Assembly (NCBI GenBank): GCA_041855445.1
Contig: JBHAEG010000033.1
Location: 1-40,657 of the forward strand
Direction: 5' to 3'
Length of the DNA: 40,657 nucleotides
Origin: Faucicola sp041855445
GTDB lineage: Bacteria; Pseudomonadota; Gammaproteobacteria; Pseudomonadales; Moraxellaceae
Every line of letters starts with the position of its first letter. Positions within the stretch are counted from its first letter, which is position 1. Made by a program: the position numbers and the translations under genes. The notes beneath the pieces were generated by a model. The model searched no databases and was not told the DNA's origin. It saw only the letters and a list, made by a program, of their open reading frames with translations. Positions 34,024-40,657 of this stretch are shown here, piece after piece.

Positions 34024-34404
34024 TTATTTTACCTGAACAGGAATAACATTCGCAGTATCTTTGACAATATTGCCTTCGTCTAAATAAACCAGCTGAGGCT
34101 TATGTTGGTCTGCTTCGGCCTCTGTCATTAACGCATAACTTGCAATAATCACAATATCACCAACATCTGCCATATAAGCAGCTGCTCCATTTAACGAAAT
34201 AATTTTTGAGCCTTCTTCGGCACGAATTGCATAAGTACGAAAACGTTTACCATTACTGACATTGTATATATCAATTGATTCATTTTCACGAATACCAGCC
34301 AAATCAAGCAACTCGCCATCAATACCACAAGACCCCTCATAATGTAACTCACAATGAGTCACTCGTGCACGATGTAGTTTTGCTTTTAACAGCGTTAATA
34401 ACAT
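34024..34404 (-). CDS. panD: Aspartate 1-decarboxylase proenzyme
   Basis: 126 residues. The self-cleavage site is Gly24-Ser25 in HYEGSCGID; the Ser becomes the catalytic pyruvoyl group. Further motifs are ESIDIYNVSNGKRFRTYAI and ISLNGAAAYMADVGDIVIIASYALM. PanD makes beta-alanine for PanC. It is the last gene of the pth-panD pair (3 nt gap), with the start directly after the pth stop and AGAGAA as ribosome-binding site. panB and panC are elsewhere in the window. Confidence 0.97.
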   Translation of the reverse strand: MLLTLLKAKLHRARVTHCELHYEGSCGIDGELLDLAGIRENESIDIYNVSNGKRFRTYAIRAEEGSKIISLNGAAAYMADVGDIVIIASYALMTEAEADQHKPQLVYLDEGNIVKDTANVIPVQVK

Positions 34405-34407
34405 AGT

Positions 34408-35004
34408 TTAATTCTCTTTATCAGCAGGTAACTTAAAACCGTTAATATATTGTTGTGCTTTAGCAAAATTGCCCTGTACTAAATCAGGTAATGCCCGCAT
34501 TGCTTCATCTATCATGGCATCAAGAGCTATCTGCTCATCTGTGCTAGCTTTTCCCAATACATAACCAGACACAAGCGATTTATGTCCTGGGTGTCCAATA
34601 CCTAACCGCAACCGATGAAAATCTGTCCCAATATGAGGCACAATATCTTTTAAACCATTATGCCCACCATGTCCGCCACCCGTTTTTAAACGCATACGAG
34701 CCACGTCCAAATCTAACTCATCATGAGCAATTAACAATTCATCATTTTGGATATTGTAAAAATTTAATAAAGGTACAACTGCTTGTCCAGACTTATTCAT
34801 AAAAGTATGAGGCAACAATAAACGCACATCAACGCCATGCACTTGCCCTCGTCCGACCATACCATGAAATTTTTTATCCAATGTCATGCTAATATTAAAG
34901 TCGTTAGCAATACGCTCTACAAACCAAAAGCCAGCATTATGCCGAGTTTTCGCATACTGCTGACCTGGATTGCCCAGTCCAACGATAAGTTTTAGTTTAG
35001 ACAT
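34408..35004 (-). CDS. pth: Peptidyl-tRNA hydrolase
   Basis: 198 residues from the ATG at 35004 (MSKLKLIVGLGNPG); a TTG five codons upstream is in frame but lies over GGAAAA, the likely ribosome-binding region. GLGNPGQQYAKTRHNAGFW holds the catalytic His (about 20), LLIAHDELDLDVA the catalytic Asp (about 93), and GGGHGGHNGLKDIV the Asn and Gly substrate residues. The enzyme frees tRNA from prematurely released peptidyl-tRNA. It is between rplY and panD. Confidence 0.97.
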   Translation of the reverse strand: MSKLKLIVGLGNPGQQYAKTRHNAGFWFVERIANDFNISMTLDKKFHGMVGRGQVHGVDVRLLLPHTFMNKSGQAVVPLLNFYNIQNDELLIAHDELDLDVARMRLKTGGGHGGHNGLKDIVPHIGTDFHRLRLGIGHPGHKSLVSGYVLGKASTDEQIALDAMIDEAMRALPDLVQGNFAKAQQYINGFKLPADKEN

Positions 35005-35033
35005 GGGTAAATTTTCCAAATAAACACAACGGT

Positions 35034-35657
35034 TTAAGCGTCTTGATTATTTTCAGCGTTTTTATCGACCGTTGGTGGTTGCATTGTTGCAATCGTACGA
35101 TTTACTGCATCTTCTGCCTCTAACTCACGAATAACCACACCTTCTGGCAGTTTAATATCTTGTAAATGTAAGCTTTCGCCAATTTGCATAGCAGACACAT
35201 CAACACTGATAAACTCAGGAATTTTTGATGGAATACAAGTTACTTCAACTTCTGTAGCATTTGAAGTAAAGATACCACCTGCTTTATGACCTGGAGCCAC
35301 ATCTAACCCTTCAAAATGCAATGGCACATGAACATTCATCGCCTGACCACGCACGATACGTTGAAAATCTGCATGCATTGGGATATTTTTTGCAGGATGG
35401 CGTTGTAATGCTTTGATAATAACTTCTTCAGCCCCTTGACCTTCAACATTAATCGTTAAAATATGTGAAAAAAACGCTTCAGTTTCAAGCGATTTAATCA
35501 ACTCATTATAACGTAAAGATACAGCTAATGGCTCTTGATTACCACCGTAAATAATTGCTGGAACTAAATTTTGTTTGCGAAGACGGCGGCTCGCACCTTT
35601 TCCTTGCAAATCTTCACTACGCACAACAGCGTTTAAAATAAAATCATTTGTACTCAT
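35034..35657 (-). CDS. rplY: 50S ribosomal protein L25 (CTC form)
   Basis: 207 residues: the L25 N-terminal domain (about 1-95; GKGASRRLRKQNLVPAIIYGG, 5S rRNA binding) plus the C-terminal beta domain of the long CTC/TL5 type (GHKAGGIFTSNATEVEVTCIPSKIPEFISVDVSAMQIGESLHLQDI). It binds 5S rRNA in the large subunit. AAGGA lies 7 nt before the ATG. The order prs-rplY-pth is the classic one; a 131-bp gap with a hairpin separates it from prs. Confidence 0.97.
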   Translation of the reverse strand: MSTNDFILNAVVRSEDLQGKGASRRLRKQNLVPAIIYGGNQEPLAVSLRYNELIKSLETEAFFSHILTINVEGQGAEEVIIKALQRHPAKNIPMHADFQRIVRGQAMNVHVPLHFEGLDVAPGHKAGGIFTSNATEVEVTCIPSKIPEFISVDVSAMQIGESLHLQDIKLPEGVVIRELEAEDAVNRTIATMQPPTVDKNAENNQDA

Positions 35658-35720
35658 GAGAGTTTCCTTTTTTGGTTAAAAACATAACATAAATTTGCGA
35701 CCAATTTATGCCAAAATTTT

Positions 35721-35751
35721 GCTAAACCTACTGAAATCTTTGTAGTTTAGC
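35721..35751 (-). promoter_or_regulatory. Hairpin in prs-rplY gap
   Basis: Minus strand: GCTAAACTAC (35751-35742), loop of 10, GTAGGTTTAGC (35731-35721) with one bulged G. It is followed by AAAATTTTGG, so a weak terminator at best. It could regulate rplY or tune the prs/rplY ratio. Confidence 0.35.
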
Positions 35752-35788
35752 ATTAAAAGCCAAATCACAGCTTTAATAATAAAATCAA

Positions 35789-36748
35789 TTACATTACGTC
35801 AAACAATTCAAACATGGCACTTAACGACTCTTCGTTGTTGATACGGCGTAGAGCCTCTGCCAACATTGGAGCAATCGTTACTTGACGCACCTTACCACTA
35901 TTTTTTGCCTCTTCTGATAGTGGAATAGTATCTGTCACCACGATTTCATCAAGCACTGATGCACTAATTGTTTGTATCGCTTTTCCAGACAATACAGGGT
36001 GACTAATATAGCCAACAACACGTCTTGCCCCATGTTCTTTTAAGGCAGCCGCAGCTTTACACAACGTACCTGCCGTGTCTACCATATCATCAATAATGAC
36101 ACAATCACGGTCTTTCACATCACCAATAATGTGCATCACTTCTGATTCATTTGCTTTTGCACGGCGTTTATCAATAATTGCTAAATCAGCCTCACCAAGC
36201 ATTTTTGCCATTGCTCTAGCACGTACAACACCGCCAACATCTGGCGACACCACCATCAAGTTTTCGTAATTTTTTTCACGCAAATCTTTAAACAACACAG
36301 GTGTTGCATAAATATTATCAACAGGAATATCAAAGAAACCTTGAATTTGGTCAGAATGTAAATCTACCGTAACTACACGGTCAATCCCAACAATATTCAA
36401 CATATCAGCAACAACTTTTGCCGAAATTGGCACACGGGCAGAACGAGGACGACGGTCTTGACGAGCATATCCAAAATATGGCATTACTGCAGTAATTCGT
36501 CCCGCACTAGCACGGCGTAACGCATCTGCCATCACCATGATTTCCATCAAATTATCATTGGTTGGCACGCAAGTTGATTGTAAAATAAAGACATCTTTAC
36601 CACGCACATTTTCTTTAATTTCAACGGCGATTTCCCCATCAGAAAAACGATTAACATCAGCACGACCTAGGGGAATATGTAAATGATTGGTGACATTTTT
36701 TGCAAGAGCAGGGTGAGCATTACCTGTGAAAACCGCCAAATATGGCAT
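35789..36748 (-). CDS. prs: Ribose-phosphate pyrophosphokinase
   Basis: 319 residues. FTGNAHPALA at the N-terminus, VMPYFGYARQDRRPRSARVPISAK (flexible loop and ATP site), VDLHSDQIQGFFDIPVDN (signature with Mg-binding Asp/His), VSPDVGGVVRARAMAK, and the PRPP loop CVIIDDMVDTAGTLCKAA. It makes PRPP from ribose-5-phosphate for nucleotides, histidine and tryptophan. AGGAC lies 6 nt before the ATG. It is directly downstream of the tandem tRNA-Gln genes and a terminator-like hairpin. Confidence 0.98.
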   Translation of the reverse strand: MPYLAVFTGNAHPALAKNVTNHLHIPLGRADVNRFSDGEIAVEIKENVRGKDVFILQSTCVPTNDNLMEIMVMADALRRASAGRITAVMPYFGYARQDRRPRSARVPISAKVVADMLNIVGIDRVVTVDLHSDQIQGFFDIPVDNIYATPVLFKDLREKNYENLMVVSPDVGGVVRARAMAKMLGEADLAIIDKRRAKANESEVMHIIGDVKDRDCVIIDDMVDTAGTLCKAAAALKEHGARRVVGYISHPVLSGKAIQTISASVLDEIVVTDTIPLSEEAKNSGKVRQVTIAPMLAEALRRINNEESLSAMFELFDVM

Positions 36749-36762
36749 AATACAGTCCTATA

Positions 36763-36810
36763 AAACAAAAAACTCATCATTTTAACGTAGTTTACGTTTA
36801 GGGCGATGAG
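36763..36810 (-). terminator. Terminator-like hairpin between tRNA-Gln and prs
   Basis: Minus strand: CTCATC (36810-36805) pairs with GATGAG (36778-36773); inside, AACGTA-AAC-TACGTT (36798-36784) forms a second stem; a T-rich tract TTTTTTGTTTT follows (36772-36762). It ends about 15 nt before the prs start codon, so it may attenuate prs rather than simply end the tRNA transcript. Confidence 0.55.
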
Positions 36811-36846
36811 ATAAAAAGTGTGAGTGTAATTTTGTTTGTAGAAAAA

Positions 36847-36922
36847 TGGCAGGGGTAGCTGGACTCGAACCAACGAATGTCAGGATCAAAACCTGATGCC
36901 TTACCAACTTGGCGATACCCCT
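36847..36922 (-). tRNA. tRNA-Gln (anticodon TTG), copy 2
   Basis: 76 nt including the encoded CCA. The acceptor AGGGGTA/TACCCCT with G73, a D arm, an anticodon stem TCAGG/CCTGA around TTTTGAT (anticodon TTG), and a T arm GTTGG/CCAGC with TTCGAGT are all formed. The weak A1-U72 pair and U35 agree with glutamine identity. It is identical to the copy at 37031-37106 and has its own strong promoter. Confidence 0.97.
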
Positions 36923-36954
36923 ATATGTTGAATGCTATGTTTCAACGAGTGCGA

Positions 36955-36984
36955 ACTATACCGAATTTTAGGTGATTTTGTCAA
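36955..36984 (-). promoter_or_regulatory. Promoter of second tRNA-Gln
   Basis: Minus strand: perfect TTGACA (36984-36979), 18-nt spacer, TATAGT (36960-36955; five of six). It lies between the two tRNA genes, 32 nt before the mature 5' end of the second. Confidence 0.7.
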
Positions 36985-37030
36985 TGTAAAAAAACAATTT
37001 TATGACAAAACTTTGTAATACTTATAAAAA

Positions 37031-37106
37031 TGGCAGGGGTAGCTGGACTCGAACCAACGAATGTCAGGATCAAAACCTGATGCCTTACCAACTTGGCGAT
37101 ACCCCT
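37031..37106 (-). tRNA. tRNA-Gln (anticodon TTG), copy 1
   Basis: 76 nt, identical base for base to the copy at 36847-36922, with the same cloverleaf and encoded CCA. The two genes are 108 bp apart. Immediate flanks are also partly shared (AAAAATGG on one side, CCCCTATATG on the other), suggesting a recent tandem duplication or gene conversion. It lies downstream of ispE, the usual position. Confidence 0.97.
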
Positions 37107-37119
37107 ATATGAGCCAAGT

Positions 37120-37147
37120 ATTCTACACTATTTTTTATAAAATGCAA
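37120..37147 (-). promoter_or_regulatory. Promoter of first tRNA-Gln
   Basis: Minus strand: TTGCAT (37147-37142), 16-nt spacer, TAGAAT (37125-37120; five of six), 14 nt before the mature tRNA 5' end. Confidence 0.55.
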
Positions 37148-37159
37148 GTTTTTTTTATT

Positions 37160-38068
37160 TTAACTTGATGATACCACATACGCCAAACACGGTGCCTGTA
37201 ACTGCCATTGCCGTAAAACTTCATCATCAATACGATAATTTAATGGTAATGGTAAAAATACACTACTCCCCGAACCTGTCATTCTTGGAGTCGTTTTAGT
37301 AAATACCGCCAAACTTTCTAAATAACTCAATGCAATATCGACTTCTTTTGACAGCTCTCGTACCACTGGCTGAAACACATTACTAAAATCTCTGGTCAAT
37401 ATCTCTATAAAATTATCATGATTATCTTGCAAATATTGATGGGTAAAAACCGAACACTGACGAAACAATCTAGGATGACTAAATAATTCAGCTGTGCTAA
37501 TATGTACTTGTGGTGTTAATAATAAATATTGTTGTGGTGGTAAATCAATAGGCGTTAAAATTTCGCCAATACCCTCAGCAATCGCATCTTGATGATAAAT
37601 AAAAATAGGTACATCAGCCCCCAAACTTGCCCCAATTTTTTGTAATATTTCATTAGTCAAATTTAGTTGCCATAATTGATTTAACATCACTAAAGTTGTC
37701 GCACAATTAGACGAGCCACCTCCTAAACCTGCACCCATTGGAATATTTTTTTGTAATTCAACCTCAATTTGAGGTAACAACGGTATATCTTTTAACTGAC
37801 TTTGTTGAACATATGCCAACAACGCTCGACTGGCTTTTACAATCAGATTTTTTTCATCATTATCAGTAACATGACCAGCGTTTTTTAAAATAATAGGACA
37901 ATTATTTTCAATAGATTGTTCAGTGTTTCTAAAAATTAAAGTATCATAAAAGTCAATTAAGCGAAAAACTGTTTGTAAATTATGATAGCCATCAGCTCGC
38001 TTTCCAACAATATGCAAAAACAGATTAAGTTTAGCAAACGATTTTTTAGTAACTGAATAATGTGTCAT
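37160..38068 (-). CDS. ispE: 4-diphosphocytidyl-2-C-methyl-D-erythritol kinase
   Basis: 302 residues, GHMP kinase. AKLNLFLHIVGKRADGYHNLQTVF (substrate site), the ATP-binding glycine loop IPMGAGLGGGSSNCATTLVMLN (about 111-132), an ADVPIFI motif, and MTGSGSSVFLPL at the C-terminus. It phosphorylates CDP-methylerythritol in the MEP isoprenoid pathway. lolB, often next to ispE in gammaproteobacteria, is not adjacent here; a thioesterase and the hem genes are upstream. Confidence 0.95.
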   Translation of the reverse strand: MTHYSVTKKSFAKLNLFLHIVGKRADGYHNLQTVFRLIDFYDTLIFRNTEQSIENNCPIILKNAGHVTDNDEKNLIVKASRALLAYVQQSQLKDIPLLPQIEVELQKNIPMGAGLGGGSSNCATTLVMLNQLWQLNLTNEILQKIGASLGADVPIFIYHQDAIAEGIGEILTPIDLPPQQYLLLTPQVHISTAELFSHPRLFRQCSVFTHQYLQDNHDNFIEILTRDFSNVFQPVVRELSKEVDIALSYLESLAVFTKTTPRMTGSGSSVFLPLPLNYRIDDEVLRQWQLQAPCLAYVVSSS

Positions 38069-38174
38069 AATTCTTAACTGTCAAACTATATTAAACCGCT
38101 CAAGATTAAACTGTTCAAGTAAATAATAAATTTTGTCATAAACTATTTATAAAACAGTCATTTTTCATATACAC

Positions 38175-38663
38175 TTAACTCGCAGGCACAAAATTAGCTT
38201 GTTGTTCTAAAGCTAATATTGCTTGTTTTTCCATATCTGTTATCAAACGTTTATTTTTTCCATCATTTTGGAATAAAACAAGCACGGTTTCAGCAGTTGC
38301 AACAACTGCATTTTGCATTTCACTATAATAAACATACTCATGAACAATGCTAGTATTACCCAACTTTTTTATCCGAACGCCAATTTGTAATACATCAGGA
38401 AATACCACAGGACGCAAATATTGACAAGATGACGATGCTAAAACCGTAAATACATTTTTATCAAACATTTCTAATTGTTGCAAATAATGAATACGAGCAG
38501 ATTGACTATATTCATGATATTTAACATTATTTACATGATTAAATGCGTCCATATCTCCCCATGCGACTGGTTGCCGAAAAATAACTGCAAATTGACTCAA
38601 TGGATGATTACTAGCTTGAGCAATTTTTTCGTGAAAGTTTGGTGAAGTTTCTGATGTTTGCAT
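38175..38663 (-). CDS. Acyl-CoA thioesterase, 4HBT/YbgC-FadM type
   Basis: 162 residues, hotdog fold. VAWGDMDAFNHVNNVKYHEYSQSARIHYL (about 33-61) contains the 4-hydroxybenzoyl-CoA thioesterase signature (the Asp in DMDAFNHVNN), followed by VLASSSCQYLRPVVFPDVLQIGVRI and SIVHEYVYY. It hydrolyses acyl-CoA thioesters; the natural substrate is not predictable. AGGA lies 6 nt before the ATG and overlaps the end of hemD, whose stop is 1 nt before this start, so it is probably co-transcribed with hemC-hemD. Confidence 0.87.
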   Translation of the reverse strand: MQTSETSPNFHEKIAQASNHPLSQFAVIFRQPVAWGDMDAFNHVNNVKYHEYSQSARIHYLQQLEMFDKNVFTVLASSSCQYLRPVVFPDVLQIGVRIKKLGNTSIVHEYVYYSEMQNAVVATAETVLVLFQNDGKNKRLITDMEKQAILALEQQANFVPAS

Positions 38664-38664
38664 A

Positions 38665-39492
38665 TTAAATCCTATTTTCTAAACAAAGTATCGTTTGATA
38701 AACAGTTTCAGGCTGTAAATCTGATAAAATTATTATTTTTGTTTCAACAGCTTGTGCAACCTCTTTGGCAATACGAGATTGTAATACTAGATAGTTACAC
38801 TGTGTTGGATAGCTTTTTAAACAAATTAATAATTGTTGCCAGTTTTTCCAAGCAGTCATACTTGATAATAACACCCATGAATTTTTATCAATTAATTCTA
38901 CATTATCTCTTAAAATATCAATACTATTACTAGGAAGAACTCGTTGATATAAATTGACAAATTTTACATCAACCCCGCGTCTTGTTAAAGTATCTATCAA
39001 TAACTCACGCCCACCATGCCCTCGCCATATCAATACTTTATCATTTTTTTGTAAATTCTTTACAACTGATAAATTTAAAATGCCTTCATTATTTTGTTGA
39101 TTAGTATCAATAGGATAAATGACTTGCAAAAAAGTCAATGGCCAATATTGTTGGGATAAACTACTAAAAAAATCCGCTGTTTTTTGACCAACCGCAACCC
39201 ACTGAATTGTCTTTAACATCTCTTTAGCTTGGCATTGTTGTATCGAATTTAGCTGTAAAAAAGTTTGATATAACATTGCTAAACCATGTTGAACTGCTTC
39301 TTCACTCACTAAAACTACCAAACGAAATTCTTTTTCTAGCAATAAAACTCGAAAAAAATCAATATCCTCATTTGATAAAACACATTTTTGAAGCGTTAAT
39401 AATGGCAAATCTAATACGGTAATCTGTTGTTGTCTCAAAAAATTTGATAAATTTTCTGCACGATTAACTGGACGTGTGTTTATAAACAGCAT
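38665..39492 (-). CDS. hemD: Uroporphyrinogen-III synthase
   Basis: 275 residues. HemD is poorly conserved: visible are LFINTRPVNRAENLSNFL at the N-terminus, DLPLLTL, VVLVSEEAVQHGL, VAVGQKTADFF, VLIWRGHGGRELLIDTLTRRGVDVKFVNLYQR and WVLLSSMTAWKNWQQLL, the two-domain HemD pattern. It closes and inverts ring D of hydroxymethylbilane to form uroporphyrinogen III. The call relies strongly on its place 6 nt after hemC. It starts at ATG 39492. Confidence 0.93.
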   Translation of the reverse strand: MLFINTRPVNRAENLSNFLRQQQITVLDLPLLTLQKCVLSNEDIDFFRVLLLEKEFRLVVLVSEEAVQHGLAMLYQTFLQLNSIQQCQAKEMLKTIQWVAVGQKTADFFSSLSQQYWPLTFLQVIYPIDTNQQNNEGILNLSVVKNLQKNDKVLIWRGHGGRELLIDTLTRRGVDVKFVNLYQRVLPSNSIDILRDNVELIDKNSWVLLSSMTAWKNWQQLLICLKSYPTQCNYLVLQSRIAKEVAQAVETKIIILSDLQPETVYQTILCLENRI

Positions 39493-39498
39493 GGCTTT

Positions 39499-40452
39499 TT
39501 AACTTTGATAAATTTCCGCTAAAATCTTATCTGCTCCTTGAGTCAATAAGTCTTCAGCAACTTCAATACCCAATTGTTCAGCTTGTGCCTCCATCTTCAA
39601 TGCCTCTACTGACACATGACAACACCGCTCCGCTTTAAGTAAAACTGAACCTGACAAATTACCCACTCTTCCGCGTAACCATAATTGCTCATTTTCTAAT
39701 ATTGCAAAACCTGCGATTGGCACTTGGCAACCACCTTGTAAATGGCGATTAAATGCTCGTTCCGCTAACAAACAAAGTTTTGATACTTGATGATTTAACG
39801 GAGCAAGTAATGTTAAAATTTCAGCGTCATCTGCCCGACATTCAATCGCTAAGGCTCCTTGACCCACCGCAGGTAAACTTACTTCAACATCTAACTGGTG
39901 ACGAATTCGCTCAGTTAATCCTAAACGCATTAATCCACTTGTTGCTAAAATAATTGCATCATATTCACCAGCATCAAGTTTACTCAATCGTGTACCAACA
40001 TTGCCTCGTAAACTAATAATTTGTAAATCAGGACGATATTGTTGAATTTGGCATTGACGGCGTAAGCTAGATGTTCCTAATTTCGCTCCTTGAGGTAACT
40101 CATTAATATGTATATATTTATTAGAAACAAACGCATCTGTAGGCTGTTCACGTTTACAATATGCTCCTAAAATTAATCCCTCAGGTAATACCATCGGTAC
40201 ATCTTTTAATGAATGCACGGCAATATCTGCCCGTTTTTCATACAACGCTTGCTCTAATTCTTTAACAAATAAGCCTTTTCCCCCAATTTTTGCAAGTGGT
40301 GTATCTAAAATCTTATCACCTTTTGTTACCATTGGCACAAGATTAACGATAATATTTGGATATAACATCTCAAGACGGGTTTTAATATGCTCAGCCTGCC
40401 ATAGTGCAAGCGGGCTTTGACGAGTTGCAATATTGATAGTATTTAACGCCAT
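39499..40452 (-). CDS. hemC: Porphobilinogen deaminase (hydroxymethylbilane synthase)
   Basis: 317 residues. INIATRQSPLALWQAEHI, VTKGDKILDTPLAKIGGKGLFVKELEQAL, DIAVHSLKDVPMVLPEGL (catalytic Asp about 84), LGTSSLRRQCQ and RGNVGTRLSKLD, and the dipyrromethane cofactor-binding Cys in LQGGCQVPIAG (about 243). The enzyme links four porphobilinogens into hydroxymethylbilane. It is first in hemC-hemD-thioesterase. It lies just downstream of an rrn operon on the same strand, separated by the rrn terminator. Confidence 0.97.
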   Translation of the reverse strand: MALNTINIATRQSPLALWQAEHIKTRLEMLYPNIIVNLVPMVTKGDKILDTPLAKIGGKGLFVKELEQALYEKRADIAVHSLKDVPMVLPEGLILGAYCKREQPTDAFVSNKYIHINELPQGAKLGTSSLRRQCQIQQYRPDLQIISLRGNVGTRLSKLDAGEYDAIILATSGLMRLGLTERIRHQLDVEVSLPAVGQGALAIECRADDAEILTLLAPLNHQVSKLCLLAERAFNRHLQGGCQVPIAGFAILENEQLWLRGRVGNLSGSVLLKAERCCHVSVEALKMEAQAEQLGIEVAEDLLTQGADKILAEIYQS

Positions 40453-40533
40453 AACTATTAATCTAATTTTAAAAATATAGCGACATTTTACTGTAAATTG
40501 CTGATATAGGCTAGCTAAAAATCAGGCAATAAA

Positions 40534-40553
40534 AAAGCCCCTTTCGGGGCTTT
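40534..40553 (-). terminator. rrn operon terminator
   Basis: Minus strand: AAAGCCCC (40553-40546), loop GAAA, GGGGCTTT (40541-40534) followed by TTTATT. A perfect GC-rich stem with T-tract, about 10 nt after the 5S rRNA. Confidence 0.93.
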
Positions 40554-40562
40554 GGAATAGAG

Positions 40563-40657
40563 GTGCTGACGATGACCTACTTTCACATGGGCAAGAGCCA
40601 CACTATCATCGGCGTATTGACGTTTCACTTCTGAGTTCGGGAAGGTATCAGGTGGTA
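40563..40657 (-). rRNA. rrf: 5S rRNA, 3' part (5' end outside window)
   Basis: The minus strand contains the strongly conserved 5S core: CCCGAACTCAGAAGTGAAACG, GCCGATGATAGTGTGG, CCCATGTGAAAGTAGGTCATCG and the 3' end GTCAGC. About 95 of roughly 115 nt are present. The 16S and 23S genes should lie to the right of the window on this strand. Confidence 0.95.

Noticed and set aside
1..40657. CRISPR array, prophage, toxin-antitoxin pair or defence island
   Set aside because: No regularly spaced repeats and no phage or defence genes were seen; apart from the tnpB element the window is core chromosome.

Overview
The window is a stretch of AT-rich, densely packed gammaproteobacterial chromosome. Gene content and neighbourhoods (LysM-dprA-tsaC divergent from def; ispE-tRNAGln-prs-rplY-pth; fur/bamE divergent with rnfH; hemC-hemD next to an rrn operon; pcnB-folK-panB-panC) point to the Moraxellaceae, most likely a low-GC Moraxella-like organism. 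The family is inferred from gene order and protein character, not from a search.

Layout. 1-940: the 5' part of an IS200/IS605-type tnpB (minus strand, running off the left edge) with a perfect 17-bp hairpin just upstream of it. 1007-3677: dnaK and grpE (minus), each preceded by a sigma32-like heat-shock promoter. 3799-6759: LysM protein, dprA and tsaC operon (minus), divergent from def (7232-7741). 7742-7875: a compact structured intergenic repeat. 7876-10856: lptF, lptG and a secreted MORN-repeat protein (minus). 11160-14818: dapB, pepA and sstT (plus). 15006-19985: pcnB, folK, panB, panC, rapZ (plus). 20096-21468: a shortened NSS-like membrane protein and rnfH (plus), convergent with bamE (minus); fur (plus) is divergent from bamE and convergent with murJ (minus). 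24261-29081: purL and rluA (plus), then a D-2-hydroxyacid dehydrogenase (minus) that overlaps the rluA end. 30197-33956: rapA and a lipoprotein (plus). 34024-40657: a minus-strand run of panD, pth, rplY, prs, two identical tRNA-Gln genes, ispE, a thioesterase, hemD, hemC and the 3' part of a 5S rRNA with its terminator.

Functions. Most of the window is core metabolism and cell-envelope biogenesis: LPS export (lptFG), outer-membrane assembly (bamE), lipid II flipping (murJ), pantothenate (panB, panC, panD), folate (folK), lysine/peptidoglycan (dapB), purine and PRPP (purL, prs), heme (hemC, hemD), isoprenoids (ispE), protein folding, RNA turnover and translation quality control. The accessory content is small: the TnpB element, the MORN protein, the NSS-like protein and the lipoprotein.

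I see no multi-gene defence island, prophage or CRISPR array. The most interesting signals are the TnpB with an altered RuvC-II motif, the paired heat-shock promoters, a cloverleaf-like intergenic element, a Fur-box-like repeat on the lptF -10, terminators abutting the ribosome-binding sites of sstT and prs, and a degenerate NSS-type transporter.
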